Shown: positions 1-7,628 of the stretch, in pieces
How positions within the stretch are numbered: the stretch's first letter is position 1
How the letters are laid out: every line of letters begins with the position of its first letter
NCBI RefSeq assembly: GCF_000564855.1
Contig: NZ_AYXG01000216.1
Coordinates: 1-32,402 of the forward strand
Direction: 5' to 3'
From: Actinokineospora spheciospongiae
GTDB taxonomy: Bacteria; Actinomycetota; Actinomycetes; Mycobacteriales; Pseudonocardiaceae
Length of the DNA stretch: 32,402 nt
Translations under genes and position numbers: made by a program
Notes under the pieces: generated by a model
The model's database searches: none
Told to the model about the DNA's origin: nothing
What the model saw: only the letters and a program-made list of their open reading frames with translations

Positions 1-422
1 ACTCGGGCAGTTGGCTCGCCAGGCCGCCGGTTTTCGGGGTGGTCGGCTGGCCAAGCGCATCCACGCACCCGGGCAGTCGGCTCGCGGGGCCGCCGGTTTC
101 GGGGGTGGTCGGCTGGGCAAGTACCTCCACCCACCCGGGCAGTTCGCTCGCCGGGGCGGCGGTTTCGGGGTGGTCGGCCTGCGTTCAGGGCATCCGCCCA
201 CCCGGGCAGTCGCTTGCCGGGGCGGCGGTTTCGGGGTGGTCGGCTGGGCTGCTGCGCCGGTGTGGTTCCGGGGTGGCTGGTGGCCGGGCCGGCGGTTGGC
301 GGGGTGGGCGGCTGGGCAAGTGCATCCGCCCACCCGGGCATTCGCGTAGCCGGGCCGCTGGTTCTTGGGTGGCTGGCTGGCTGGCTGGTCGTCGTTGCGG
401 CGGTGGGGTGTGGCGGCGGGTT
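1..422. repeat. Degenerate 66-bp tandem repeat, non-coding
   Basis: The octamer CGGGCAGT recurs at 4, 70, 136 and 203, and a decayed copy (CGGGCA) lies at 335. The spacings are 66, 66, 67 and 132 (2 x 66). Between these anchors a G-rich block resembling GGTTTCGGGGTGGTCGGCTG recurs. The copies degrade to the right and end in a GGCT tetranucleotide run near 371-388. Because 66 is 22 codons, open frames appear across it, but the 67-bp step breaks the frame, so I read it as non-coding. It follows the stop of the flavoprotein gene and probably continues beyond the window. Confidence 0.75.
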
Positions 423-2303
423 CTACGGGGTTGTCGGGTTGAGGCGTTGCAGGACCGCTCGGGCGACCGCGTCGGTGCGGCGGAAGCCGGGGGCGTTGGT
501 GTGGGGGCGGGAGAAGGCGCCTGCCGCTCGGATGCTGGTGTGCGGGCCCATGGCGATGCGCCTGGGGTTGGTCGTTCCGGTGGCGTCGACCAGGTCGCCG
601 ACCGAGCGGATGGTGATCCGGCCGGTGGAGCGACCACCGGTCAGTACTTCCTCCACCAGTTCGCCCCGGTCGCGCAGGGCGGCGATCAGCGGGTCGGTGG
701 CCCGGCGCACGCTCGGGGCGGGGAGGCGTGCCTCCACCAGGGCCGTGCCCACCTGCCGTCCCGGGACGGCCGGGCTGCCCGCGACGAAGCGGCCGCCCTC
801 CGGGCGCACCCACATGTCCGGTCCGACGAACGAGACCACGCCCGCGCGGGAGAGCGCCAGCAGTTGCCGCAGCCGGGGTCCGGGTGGTCCGCTGGCGAAG
901 TAGCTGAAGAAGCCGAACCACCAGCCGTCCACGTCGTCGATCTGCGCGTCCGGTGTCAGCCTGCCCGATGCCACCACCCTTGACAGTTGTCCGAAGCTGA
1001 CCAGCAGGCCCAGGAACGCGCCCATGTCGGCGCTGAACCCCGGGTTCGCGCGCCGGGCGAGGTCGGTGGTGATGTGGGAGTGCAGGTGCTCGGTGAACGC
1101 CCCCCGATCCGGGAAGGTCAGGCCCGCCAGCGGTTTGTCGAGCCCGTCGGGGTCGAACCGGTCCTCCGGGGCGGGCACCGCCGCCTCGACCAGGGCGCGC
1201 AGTTCGGGGCTGTTCCACTCCGCCGCCGCGTAGGCCGCCTCGAAGTCGGGGAACGGCAGCCGGGTTCGCTCGGGGTGGGCGGTGAACAGTTCTGTGTAGT
1301 AGGCCCAGCCGATGTCCTTGGCCATCAGCGGCCACAGGTCCCGGCGGAAGTCCAGCGGCTCCGGCCGCGCGGTCAGCTCCGCGATCGCCGCGTTGTCGAA
1401 GAAGCGGGGGAGGGCGGCGAACGGCGCCCGCAACCGGTACTCCGGCTTCGCGCGGTAGGGCACGCCGCGCCGGGAACCGATGTGCAGGTGGGGTTCCTTG
1501 CCCGACGGGTGGTAGACCAGCGTGCCGCCCTCGGTCTCGTAGCGGCCGCCGCGGCCCTCGGTGAGCAGCACCATCAGGTCGACGAAGGCCAGGCCGAAGC
1601 CGCGCACCAGCACGTCCTCGCCGGGTTGCAGCGCCGACAGGTCGATGTCGGAGGTGTAGGCGGGCGGGACGTAGCGCAGGTCGTGCTCGCGGGCGTACTC
1701 GGCCAGCGCCTGCTGCGCCGGGCTCGGGTCCACGTCCAGGTGCCCGATGGCCAGCACCACCATGTCCACCACCAGCGGCTCGGCCCGCTCGGCCAGCCGC
1801 ACCGACTGCGGACCGCCCGGGTCGCCGGTGACGTCGACCGCGGTGTCCTCGTGCACCACCACCTCCACCGAGGGCGGCAGGTCGGCGAGCACGCCGCGGA
1901 AGAACCAGTCCAGGTAGGCGCTCTGCAACCGGCGGGTGGGGAAGCGGGTCGGGGCGGCCTCGGCGAACTCCGCGCGCAGGTCCTCCGGGACGCCCTCCCC
2001 GCCCGCCGCGCGGATGCCCGCCGCCCACTCGGCCAGGGTCGGGCCCGGGCGCACCGGGCCCGCGCAGCGCACCGACCCGTCGAGGAACATGGTGACGTCC
2101 TCGGGCATGGAGTTCATCCACAGCAGCGGGGACTGCTCGTAGCGCCACACCCGGCCCGCGCCGGGCGGGTGCGGGTCGATCAGGTGCACGGTCAGGTGCC
2201 CGGTGAACAGTTCCGGCGCGTTCGCCGCGATCCGCTCGACCAGCCCGACCCCGCTCGGCCCCGCGCCCACCACCGCGACGGACACCCGGTCGTCTGCTGC
2301 CAC
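423..2303 (-). CDS. FAD/NAD(P)-binding protein (NAD_binding_9-type flavoprotein)
   Basis: This encodes 626 residues. The N-terminus carries a Rossmann dinucleotide motif, VVGAGPSGVG (glycines at about 13, 15 and 18), followed by the long insertions typical of the PF13454-type FAD/NAD(P)-binding family. That family is related to lysine/ornithine N-monooxygenases. A second Rossmann-like stretch (VLVRGFGLAFVDL) lies near residue 230. Residues near the C-terminus, MGPHTSIRAAGAFSRP, fit the closing flavin segment of the family. The GTG start was chosen because GGAGGGG sits just upstream and the dinucleotide fold begins at once; a longer frame runs on through the upstream hydrolase gene but is a shadow. 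The gene lies 80 bp downstream of the alpha/beta hydrolase on the same strand, so co-transcription is possible. The substrate is unknown. Confidence 0.85.
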   Translation of the reverse strand: MAADDRVSVAVVGAGPSGVGLVERIAANAPELFTGHLTVHLIDPHPPGAGRVWRYEQSPLLWMNSMPEDVTMFLDGSVRCAGPVRPGPTLAEWAAGIRAAGGEGVPEDLRAEFAEAAPTRFPTRRLQSAYLDWFFRGVLADLPPSVEVVVHEDTAVDVTGDPGGPQSVRLAERAEPLVVDMVVLAIGHLDVDPSPAQQALAEYAREHDLRYVPPAYTSDIDLSALQPGEDVLVRGFGLAFVDLMVLLTEGRGGRYETEGGTLVYHPSGKEPHLHIGSRRGVPYRAKPEYRLRAPFAALPRFFDNAAIAELTARPEPLDFRRDLWPLMAKDIGWAYYTELFTAHPERTRLPFPDFEAAYAAAEWNSPELRALVEAAVPAPEDRFDPDGLDKPLAGLTFPDRGAFTEHLHSHITTDLARRANPGFSADMGAFLGLLVSFGQLSRVVASGRLTPDAQIDDVDGWWFGFFSYFASGPPGPRLRQLLALSRAGVVSFVGPDMWVRPEGGRFVAGSPAVPGRQVGTALVEARLPAPSVRRATDPLIAALRDRGELVEEVLTGGRSTGRITIRSVGDLVDATGTTNPRRIAMGPHTSIRAAGAFSRPHTNAPGFRRTDAVARAVLQRLNPTTP

Positions 2304-2383
2304 CGCGCCCCTCCGATCCGGTCCCCACCGACAGTAGGTTTCCGGTCCGGCGGGCGAGGGGCCGTCCACCCAGTGGGACGTCC

Positions 2384-3271
2384 TCAGCGCACCCGTTCGA
2401 CCAGCCGCTGGGCCAGCCACCCGGTCACCTCGGCCACCACCCCCGGGTCGACCGGTTCGGCGAGCTGCCTGCGGAAGTCCTCCCGCGACGGGACCCCGGG
2501 GTCGAGCCGCAGCAGGTGGGTGAGGTCCGGCACGCGCCGCACGGACACCTCCCCCGCCACCAGGTCCGCGATCACCGCCAGGTCGTCCGGGTCGACGGTG
2601 ATGTCCTTCTCCCCGGTCAGCGCGAGCACCGGCACCCGCACCGCGGCCAGGTCGGCGCACGGGTCGTGGTGCACGAACTCGCGCAGCAGCCGGTCCACCC
2701 TGGGGTCGCCCGCCTCGGCGTGCGCGACCTCCCGGGTGATCTGCTCCTGCGCGGTGCGCCGCAGCACCCGCAGCAGCAGCCGACTGCGCCGGGGCAGGTC
2801 GGCCGGGGTCCAGTGCCGCGCGCTGTCGAGGAACACCCGCTTGCCGCTGCGCGCCGGGCACGACAGCAGCACCAGCGCGTCGACCTCGGTCCGCGCGGCC
2901 AGGCCGAGCGCGTGCAGCGCCCCCTCGCTGTGCCCGAGGAGCCCCACGCCGCGCACCTCGGGCCGCGCCGCCAGCGACGCCAGCGCGGCGGACGCGACCT
3001 CGCGGTGGTCGTAGAACCCCATCGCGCGCCACCGCGCGTCCGTGGTCCCGGTGCGGTCGTAGCGGTAGGAGGCGATCCCGCGCGCGGCCAGCCCCCCGGC
3101 CACCGCGGGCCCCAACCCCAGCGCCCCCGCCCGCCGGTTCCCGTCCCGGTCGACCCGCCCGGCCCACAGCAGCAGCACGGCCGGGTGCGGGCCGTCCCCG
3201 TCCGGCAGCACCAGCGTGCCGGTCACCCCGCCGCCGCCCGGCAGGTCCACAGCCATCTCGATCTCGCGCAT
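2384..3271 (-). CDS. Alpha/beta hydrolase (dienelactone-hydrolase/esterase type)
   Basis: This encodes about 295 residues. The nucleophile elbow GHSEG puts the catalytic Ser at about 115. Asp223 in TGEKD and His252 in DLTHLL fit the other members of the triad. The Trp/Arg segment near residue 36-47 and the YRYDRTGTTD motif before the elbow are as in esterase/acyl hydrolases of the DUF1749/dienelactone-hydrolase clan. No signal peptide is seen, so it is probably cytoplasmic. The chosen ATG (MREIEMAV) begins the first strand; another ATG lies 9 bp upstream and the open frame reaches 3331, so the start is uncertain. It precedes the flavoprotein gene, which could make a two-gene operon. The substrate cannot be inferred. 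Confidence 0.85.
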   Translation of the reverse strand: MREIEMAVDLPGGGGVTGTLVLPDGDGPHPAVLLLWAGRVDRDGNRRAGALGLGPAVAGGLAARGIASYRYDRTGTTDARWRAMGFYDHREVASAALASLAARPEVRGVGLLGHSEGALHALGLAARTEVDALVLLSCPARSGKRVFLDSARHWTPADLPRRSRLLLRVLRRTAQEQITREVAHAEAGDPRVDRLLREFVHHDPCADLAAVRVPVLALTGEKDITVDPDDLAVIADLVAGEVSVRRVPDLTHLLRLDPGVPSREDFRRQLAEPVDPGVVAEVTGWLAQRLVERVR

Positions 3272-3457
3272 CCACCACATCCCAGTCCGAGTCCGACGGC
3301 GGATGATCTTCCTCTCCCGCCGCCCGCCCACCCCTGTCCGGGTGGATCGCGGACCCGGGACGGGCGCTTCACCGCTCCTGCGGTCGGCGGCCGGGTCAGT
3401 CGGCCGACCGGCCCAGCAGCCGCGGGGCGCGCGGTCCGGCGAGGACGGCAGGATGCC

Positions 3458-3477
3458 GCTGACCGCCTCCGGTCAGC
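3458..3477 (-). terminator. Hairpin at the end of the thioredoxin-reductase-like gene
   Basis: The perfect 8-bp inverted repeat GCTGACCG / CGGTCAGC has a 4-nt loop. It overlaps the stop codon of the upstream minus-strand gene (stop at 3473-3475). There is no clear U-tract, as is common in actinomycetes. Confidence 0.5.
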
Positions 3478-4504
3478 CCGCCCACCGCTCCTCGGTCATG
3501 CCGCCCGCGCGGGAGCGGGCCACTGCCCGCTCGTTCTCCGGCGTGAACACCTCGGTGCGCTGCCGCTCGGCCCGGCGCTCCGCGTCGGCGAAGACCAGTT
3601 GGGTGTTGACGGCGACCCCGACCCGGTACCCGGCGCTCGCCGCGTTCACCACCTGCTCGGCCGGGCCGGTGATGTTGCCCGCCGCCCACACGCCCGGCAC
3701 GCTGGTCATCCCCGTGGCGTCGACCTCGACGAACCGGCCGAACGGGGTCTCGGCCTGCTTCGCGCCGAGCGAGGACAGCAGGGTGTCGCGGGGGACCATG
3801 CGGGGCGGCACGACGAAGGTGGACCGGGGGAAGAAGTTCCCGTCGGTGAGCCGCACCCCGGTCAGCCGGTCCTCGGCGACCTCCAGCTTCTCGATTTCCC
3901 CGCGCACGACGCAGATGCCCGCCGCCCGGAGCAACTGCCACTCCGCGTCGGGCACCGCGTTCACGTCCACACCGTCGAGGAACACGGTGACGTCCTTCGA
4001 GAGCTGGTGGAACAGCAGCGCCTGGTGCACCCCACCCGCCTTCGGGTAGAGGACGCCGATCGGCTGGTCGCGCACCTCCCACCCGTGGCAGTACGGGCAG
4101 TGCAGCACGTCCTTGCCCCACCGCTCGGCGACCCCGGGGACACCGGGCAGCTCGTCGACCAGACCGGTGGCGACGACCAGCCGCCGCGCGTGGACCCGCC
4201 CCCCGGTGGCGAGGGTCAGGTCGAACCCGCCCCCGCCGTCCGGGGCGACTCCGGTCACCTCGTCGGAGGCGGTGTGCACGCCGTAGGCCGACACCTCCCC
4301 GCGCACCACCGCAAGGAACTCGGCGGGCGGCATCCCGTCGCGCGAGGGGTAGCCGTGCATGTGACCGGCGGGGGCGTTGCGCGGCTCGCCCGCGTCGATC
4401 ACCAGGACGGAGCGGCGCGCGCGCCCCAGCACCAGCGCCGCCGACAAACCGGCCGCGCCGCCACCCACGACCACGGCCTCGTAGCTGTTGTTCTCGATCT
4501 GCAT
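3473..4504 (-). CDS. NAD(P)/FAD-dependent oxidoreductase, thioredoxin-reductase-like
   Basis: This encodes 343 residues. The FAD-binding motif VVVGGGAAGLSAAL is at residues 11-24. The redox pair Cys136/Cys139 sits in LHCPYCHGWE. The flavin-closing motif GVWAAGNITGP lies near the C-terminus. The CPYCHGWE pattern marks the single-gene thioredoxin-reductase-like oxidoreductases (disulfide-forming dithiol oxidase relatives such as GliT/HlmI types) rather than housekeeping TrxB, which has CATC. The ATG was chosen for the upstream GAGGAG at 8 nt; an in-frame ATG at 4594 would add 30 residues with no family support. No thioredoxin gene lies beside it. It may act on a small-molecule dithiol or a protein disulfide; this is inference. 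Confidence 0.88.
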   Translation of the reverse strand: MQIENNSYEAVVVGGGAAGLSAALVLGRARRSVLVIDAGEPRNAPAGHMHGYPSRDGMPPAEFLAVVRGEVSAYGVHTASDEVTGVAPDGGGGFDLTLATGGRVHARRLVVATGLVDELPGVPGVAERWGKDVLHCPYCHGWEVRDQPIGVLYPKAGGVHQALLFHQLSKDVTVFLDGVDVNAVPDAEWQLLRAAGICVVRGEIEKLEVAEDRLTGVRLTDGNFFPRSTFVVPPRMVPRDTLLSSLGAKQAETPFGRFVEVDATGMTSVPGVWAAGNITGPAEQVVNAASAGYRVGVAVNTQLVFADAERRAERQRTEVFTPENERAVARSRAGGMTEERWAG

Positions 4505-4526
4505 CGGTGGCTCCTCGGTCCAGTCC

Positions 4527-4543
4527 GTCAGCGGTGTGCTGAC
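4527..4543. promoter_or_regulatory. Putative operator upstream of the CPYC oxidoreductase
   Basis: The 17-bp inverted repeat GTCAGC-GGTGT-GCTGAC has 6-bp perfect arms and lies 23 bp before the oxidoreductase start, in the only AT-richer gap here (4505-4639). That gap also holds AT-rich sequence around 4575-4590. No local regulator is an obvious partner. Confidence 0.35.
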
Positions 4544-4639
4544 AACACTGCGCCGATCTGGCCCAAGCGGCAACAATCTTTGCTCAAATGGCAAGCACTG
4601 GAGCTGTCGATCACGGGTAGCGCCGCCGTGGCCGTGGTC

Positions 4640-5596
4640 CTAGGCCGGGTCCTTGCCCGCGGTGATGTCGGCGCAGAGGGCCAGCAGGTCCTGCTTGTCG
4701 AGGACCAGGTACTCCTGTCCGTCCGCCGAGCGGGCCGAGCCGTCGGTCTTGGCGGTGTGGAAGTGGCGCTGGTCGTCGGGGACGGCGGCGACCCGCCCGG
4801 CGACCCGGGGGAGTTCGGGGCCGGTCAGGTCGGCGTCCAGCGCGACGTGGGAGCCGAGGGCGGTCAGGACGAGGCGGAGCCTGGCCGGGTCGGCGAGGGT
4901 GTCCGGGGTCAGCAACTCGTCGACGACGGCCTGGAGGAGTTGCTGTTGGCGGTCGATGCGGTCGAGGTCGCCGCGGTCGAGGCCCTGGCGCTGCCGGACC
5001 CAGGTCAGCGCGTCGTCGCCCGCGACGGTGATCTGCCCCTGGGCGAAGGTGGTGCCGGTGCGGGGGTCGGTGGTCTCGAACGGGTTCTGCACGGTCACCC
5101 CGCCCAGGTGGGTGGTGATCTCGCGGACCGCGGTGAAGTCGACCAGCACCACGTGGTCGAGGCGCCAGCCGGTCAGGCCCTCGACCAACCCGGCCGTCAT
5201 CGGCACCCCGCCGTAGGCCAGGGAGGCGTTGGCCTTGGCCTCGCCGTGGCCGGGCAGCGGAACCCAGGAGTCGCGCGGGATGGAGACCACGTCGATGCGG
5301 CTGTCGTCGGCCGCGACGCGCAGGACCATGATCGTGTCGGCGCGCTGACCGGTGACGCCGGACCCCGCGTCCTCGCCCGTGCGCTCGTCGCTGCCGATGA
5401 GCAGGATCGTCAGCGGGTCGCCCGGTTCCTCGGCGGGGCGGTCGGCCAGGCCGGAGAGGGTGTCGCCGGGGAGGGTGGCGACGCCGTCGGTGAACGCCGA
5501 GCTGACCACCCAGCCGACGCCGAGTCCCGCCACGACCGCCACCGCCGCCACGGCGACCAGCAGCCGGACGAACACGGTCACTGCGCGCAGTCTCAT
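4640..5596 (-). CDS. LytR-CpsA-Psr (LCP) family cell-wall ligase
   Basis: This encodes 318 residues. An N-terminal membrane anchor (about residues 8-33, after MRLR) is followed by an extracytoplasmic LCP domain. LCP signatures are present: LLIGSDER (strand with acidic residues), TGQRADTIMVLRV, VVSIPRDSWV (Arg for pyrophosphate binding), KANASLAYGG, and RQRQGLDRGDLDRIDRQQQ near the C-terminal half. The family transfers glycopolymers such as arabinogalactan or teichoic acids from polyprenyl-pyrophosphate carriers to peptidoglycan. There is no LytR_C domain after the LCP core, so it is the short form. It is divergent from the MarR operon (192-bp gap) and looks monocistronic. Confidence 0.92.
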   Translation of the reverse strand: MRLRAVTVFVRLLVAVAAVAVVAGLGVGWVVSSAFTDGVATLPGDTLSGLADRPAEEPGDPLTILLIGSDERTGEDAGSGVTGQRADTIMVLRVAADDSRIDVVSIPRDSWVPLPGHGEAKANASLAYGGVPMTAGLVEGLTGWRLDHVVLVDFTAVREITTHLGGVTVQNPFETTDPRTGTTFAQGQITVAGDDALTWVRQRQGLDRGDLDRIDRQQQLLQAVVDELLTPDTLADPARLRLVLTALGSHVALDADLTGPELPRVAGRVAAVPDDQRHFHTAKTDGSARSADGQEYLVLDKQDLLALCADITAGKDPA

Positions 5597-5753
5597 GCGG
5601 GTCAGTGTGCGTCACCCGCACGGGCTAAGCCAAGACACGACTTCATCAGGTGAAACGCCGGTGACCGGCATCGCGCCTCACCCGTTCGGCGGACGGGTCG
5701 CCCGAACGCCATCGCCACGCGGAGTGAGCACCCCCGGAGCGGGCCAAAATTCC

Positions 5754-5777
5754 AACAGCACTTATACAAGTGCTGTT
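5754..5777. promoter_or_regulatory. 24-bp palindromic operator, probable MarR autoregulation site
   Basis: The perfect inverted repeat has arms AACAGCACTT and AAGTGCTGTT around ATAC. It sits 11 bp before the MarR start and touches the putative -10 box. Length and placement match MarR-family autorepressor operators. Binding by the adjacent regulator is inference. Confidence 0.75.
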
Positions 5778-5782
5778 ATGAT
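5777..5782 (+). promoter_or_regulatory. -10 box of a leaderless promoter for the MarR-MFS operon
   Basis: TATGAT lies exactly 6 nt before the GTG start (5789), so transcription would begin at the start codon. No Shine-Dalgarno sequence is visible upstream. The hexamer's first base overlaps the end of the palindrome, so repressor binding would block RNA polymerase. Confidence 0.55.
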
Positions 5783-5788
5783 TACCGC

Positions 5789-6274
5789 GTGCAAGATCCG
5801 ACCGAACACAGCCGCTGGCGGCCGCTGCGCCTGCTCCAGGCCGCCATGGACGACGACATCGCCCGCCTCTACGCCGACCGGGGCGTCGCCGGGCTCAAGC
5901 CGAGCTTCGTGATGGAGCTGATCCGGTTGCACGCGCGCGGCCCGATGACCATCACCGAACTCGCCGAGTCCGTCGAGCGCACGCACTCGGCCATGAGCCA
6001 GAAGGTCAAGGCCATGCGCGCGGCCGGGCTCGTGCGCACCACGACCGGGGCCGACGCGCGCAGCAAGAGGATCACCCTGACCGCCAGGGCGCGGCGGGAG
6101 GTGGGCGCGCTCGCGGCGGAGTGGCGGGCCACCGAGGCCGCCGTGGCCGAGTTGGAGGCGGAGATCCCCTACCCGCTGAGCCGGGTCGTGGTCGACATCG
6201 AGGCGGCGTTGGCCCGGCGCGGTTTCCACGACCGGATCGCCGAGAAGCTCCGGCAGGACCCCGAGTGGGGGTGA
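5789..6274 (+). CDS. MarR family transcriptional regulator
   Basis: This encodes 161 residues starting with GTG. The winged helix-turn-helix spans about residues 45-105: ITELAESVERTHSAMSQKVKAM as the HTH, then the wing VRTTTGADARSKRITLTARARREV. The flanking N- and C-terminal helices form the dimer interface in this family. It begins directly after a 24-bp palindrome and its stop overlaps the start of the MFS gene by one base (TGATG). This is the usual layout of a ligand-released repressor controlling its own efflux pump. The inducer is unknown. The lack of a ribosome-binding site and the spacing of the -10 box suggest a leaderless mRNA. Confidence 0.92.
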   Translation: MQDPTEHSRWRPLRLLQAAMDDDIARLYADRGVAGLKPSFVMELIRLHARGPMTITELAESVERTHSAMSQKVKAMRAAGLVRTTTGADARSKRITLTARARREVGALAAEWRATEAAVAELEAEIPYPLSRVVVDIEAALARRGFHDRIAEKLRQDPEWG

Positions 6275-7506
6275 TGGTCGACCTCCGCCCGCTGCGCACG
6301 TCGAAGTCGTTCCGCGGGCTGTGGATCGGCCGGACGTTCGCCGGGCTGGGCTCGCAGTTGACGCTCGTCGCGGTGCTCTACCAGGTGTGGCAGGCCACCG
6401 GGTCGGCGCTGTGGACCGGCGCGGTGGGCTTGGCGCAGGCGGTCCCGCTGATCGCGCTGGGGATGTTCGCCGGGGCGCTGGTCGACCGGGTGGACCGCCG
6501 CAAGTTCCACCTGGTGACCCTGACCGGGCAGGCGGTGTGCTCGGTGCTGCTCGCGGTGCAGGCGTTCCTGGACGTGCCGGTGGTCGTCGTGCTGGTGCTC
6601 GTGGCGGTGCAGTCGTGCTTCGTCGCGGGCGGTGGACCGGCCGCGAGGACGTTCGCGCCGCGACTGCTGCCCGCTGACCAACTCGCCGCCGGGCTGGCGC
6701 TGCAACGGATCTCGTTCCAGGGCGCGATGCTGCTCGGCCCGGCCCTCGGCGGCCTGCTGCTGGGCTGGGTCGGCGTCGGCGGCTGTTACCTGGTGGACGT
6801 GGCCACCTTCGGGGTCGCCTTCCTCGGCGCCTTCGGGCTGCCCGCCATGCCGCCCGGCGGCGAGCCCGCCCGGCCCGGGGTGCGCGGGGTGCTGGACGGG
6901 CTGCGGTTCCTGGCCGGGCACGCGACCGTGCGCGGCGCGCTGCTCACCGACCTCGCCGCCACGGTGCTGTCCATGCCGATCAGCCTGTTCCCGCTGCTCA
7001 ACGCGGAGCGCTTCGGCGACGACCCGCGCACGCTGGGGCTGTTCCTGTCCGCGATCGCGGTCGGCGGGGTGGTCGCGTCGGTGTTCTCCGGGACCTTCAC
7101 CCGGCTGCCGCGCCAGGGCGTGGTCATGCTCGCCGGGTCGACGACGTGGGGGCTGGCGATGGTGCTGTTCGGGTTCGCGGCGGACCCGTGGCCCGCGCTC
7201 GGCGCCCTGGTGCCGGCGGGTGCCGCCGACACCGTGTCGGTGGTCTCGCGCGGGGCGATCGTGCAGCTCAACACCCCGGACGAGCTGCTGGGCCGGGTCG
7301 CCGCCGCCGAGTTGGTCGTCGGGCAGGCCGGGCCGGACGTGGGCAACCTGCGCGCCGGGCTGGTCGCCCACGCCACCACCGGGACGGCCGCGCTGGTCAG
7401 CGGCGGGGTGCTGTGCGTGGCCGTGGTGGCCGCCGTCGGCGCGTTCACCCCCGGGCTGCGCGGGTACGCCTACTCGCCGTCTTCCTCCTCCGGGGGCGGG
7501 GCCTGA
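6274..7506 (+). CDS. MFS transporter (MFS_3/EntS-like exporter)
   Basis: This encodes 410 residues with about 12 hydrophobic helices. The N-terminus, LRPLRTSKSFRGLWIGRTFAGLGSQLTLVAV, and the loop motif GALVDRVDRRK between the second and third helices are typical of the MFS_3 group, which includes the enterobactin exporter EntS and macrolide exporters. The ATG overlaps the MarR stop by one base, so translation is coupled; a GTG one codon earlier is also possible. Export of a toxic compound or a metabolite under MarR control is likely; the substrate is not predictable. The C-terminal Ser/Gly-rich tail overlaps the convergent small membrane gene by 37 bp. Confidence 0.9.
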   Translation: MVDLRPLRTSKSFRGLWIGRTFAGLGSQLTLVAVLYQVWQATGSALWTGAVGLAQAVPLIALGMFAGALVDRVDRRKFHLVTLTGQAVCSVLLAVQAFLDVPVVVVLVLVAVQSCFVAGGGPAARTFAPRLLPADQLAAGLALQRISFQGAMLLGPALGGLLLGWVGVGGCYLVDVATFGVAFLGAFGLPAMPPGGEPARPGVRGVLDGLRFLAGHATVRGALLTDLAATVLSMPISLFPLLNAERFGDDPRTLGLFLSAIAVGGVVASVFSGTFTRLPRQGVVMLAGSTTWGLAMVLFGFAADPWPALGALVPAGAADTVSVVSRGAIVQLNTPDELLGRVAAAELVVGQAGPDVGNLRAGLVAHATTGTAALVSGGVLCVAVVAAVGAFTPGLRGYAYSPSSSSGGGA

Positions 7507-7628
7507 CGGCGGGCGACGACGACCAGCAGCGCGATGATCAGCACCGGGCCGAGGAAGACGGCGATCTCGTCCCAGCCGCCCTGGTGCATCAGGATCACCG
7601 GCAGTTCCTCGGCTCGGTACACCGTCAC
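7470..7628 (-). CDS. Small single-pass membrane protein, 52 residues
   Basis: The GTG start overlaps the stop of the preceding membrane-protein gene in a GTGA (4-nt) arrangement. The product has a short N-terminal part ending in HQGGWDEIA, one transmembrane helix (VFLGPVLIIALLVVVARR, about residues 23-40) and a proline/acidic tail (QAPPPEEEDGE). No family is recognised with certainty. Tight coupling to the polytopic protein and the cupredoxin-like lipoprotein suggests a small subunit of the same membrane complex. It overlaps the convergent MFS gene end. It is easily missed because a longer shadow frame runs through it. Confidence 0.65.
   Translation of the reverse strand: MTVYRAEELPVILMHQGGWDEIAVFLGPVLIIALLVVVARRQAPPPEEEDGE

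Noticed and set aside
11-349. 112-residue repeat protein at the left edge
   Set aside because: The repeat period changes from 66 to 67 bp, which breaks the reading frame, there is no ribosome-binding site, and several frames are equally open.
1-422. CRISPR array
   Set aside because: Copies are contiguous and degenerate, with no unique spacers or cas genes.
423-3278. Possible fusion of the FAD/NAD(P)-binding protein with an upstream domain
   Set aside because: The upstream 325 codons are an out-of-frame reading of the alpha/beta hydrolase gene. A GTG with ribosome-binding site at 2303 gives the normal family start.
2516-5653. 1045-codon plus-strand open frame
   Set aside because: It runs opposite the well-supported hydrolase, oxidoreductase and LCP genes, and its translation is low complexity.
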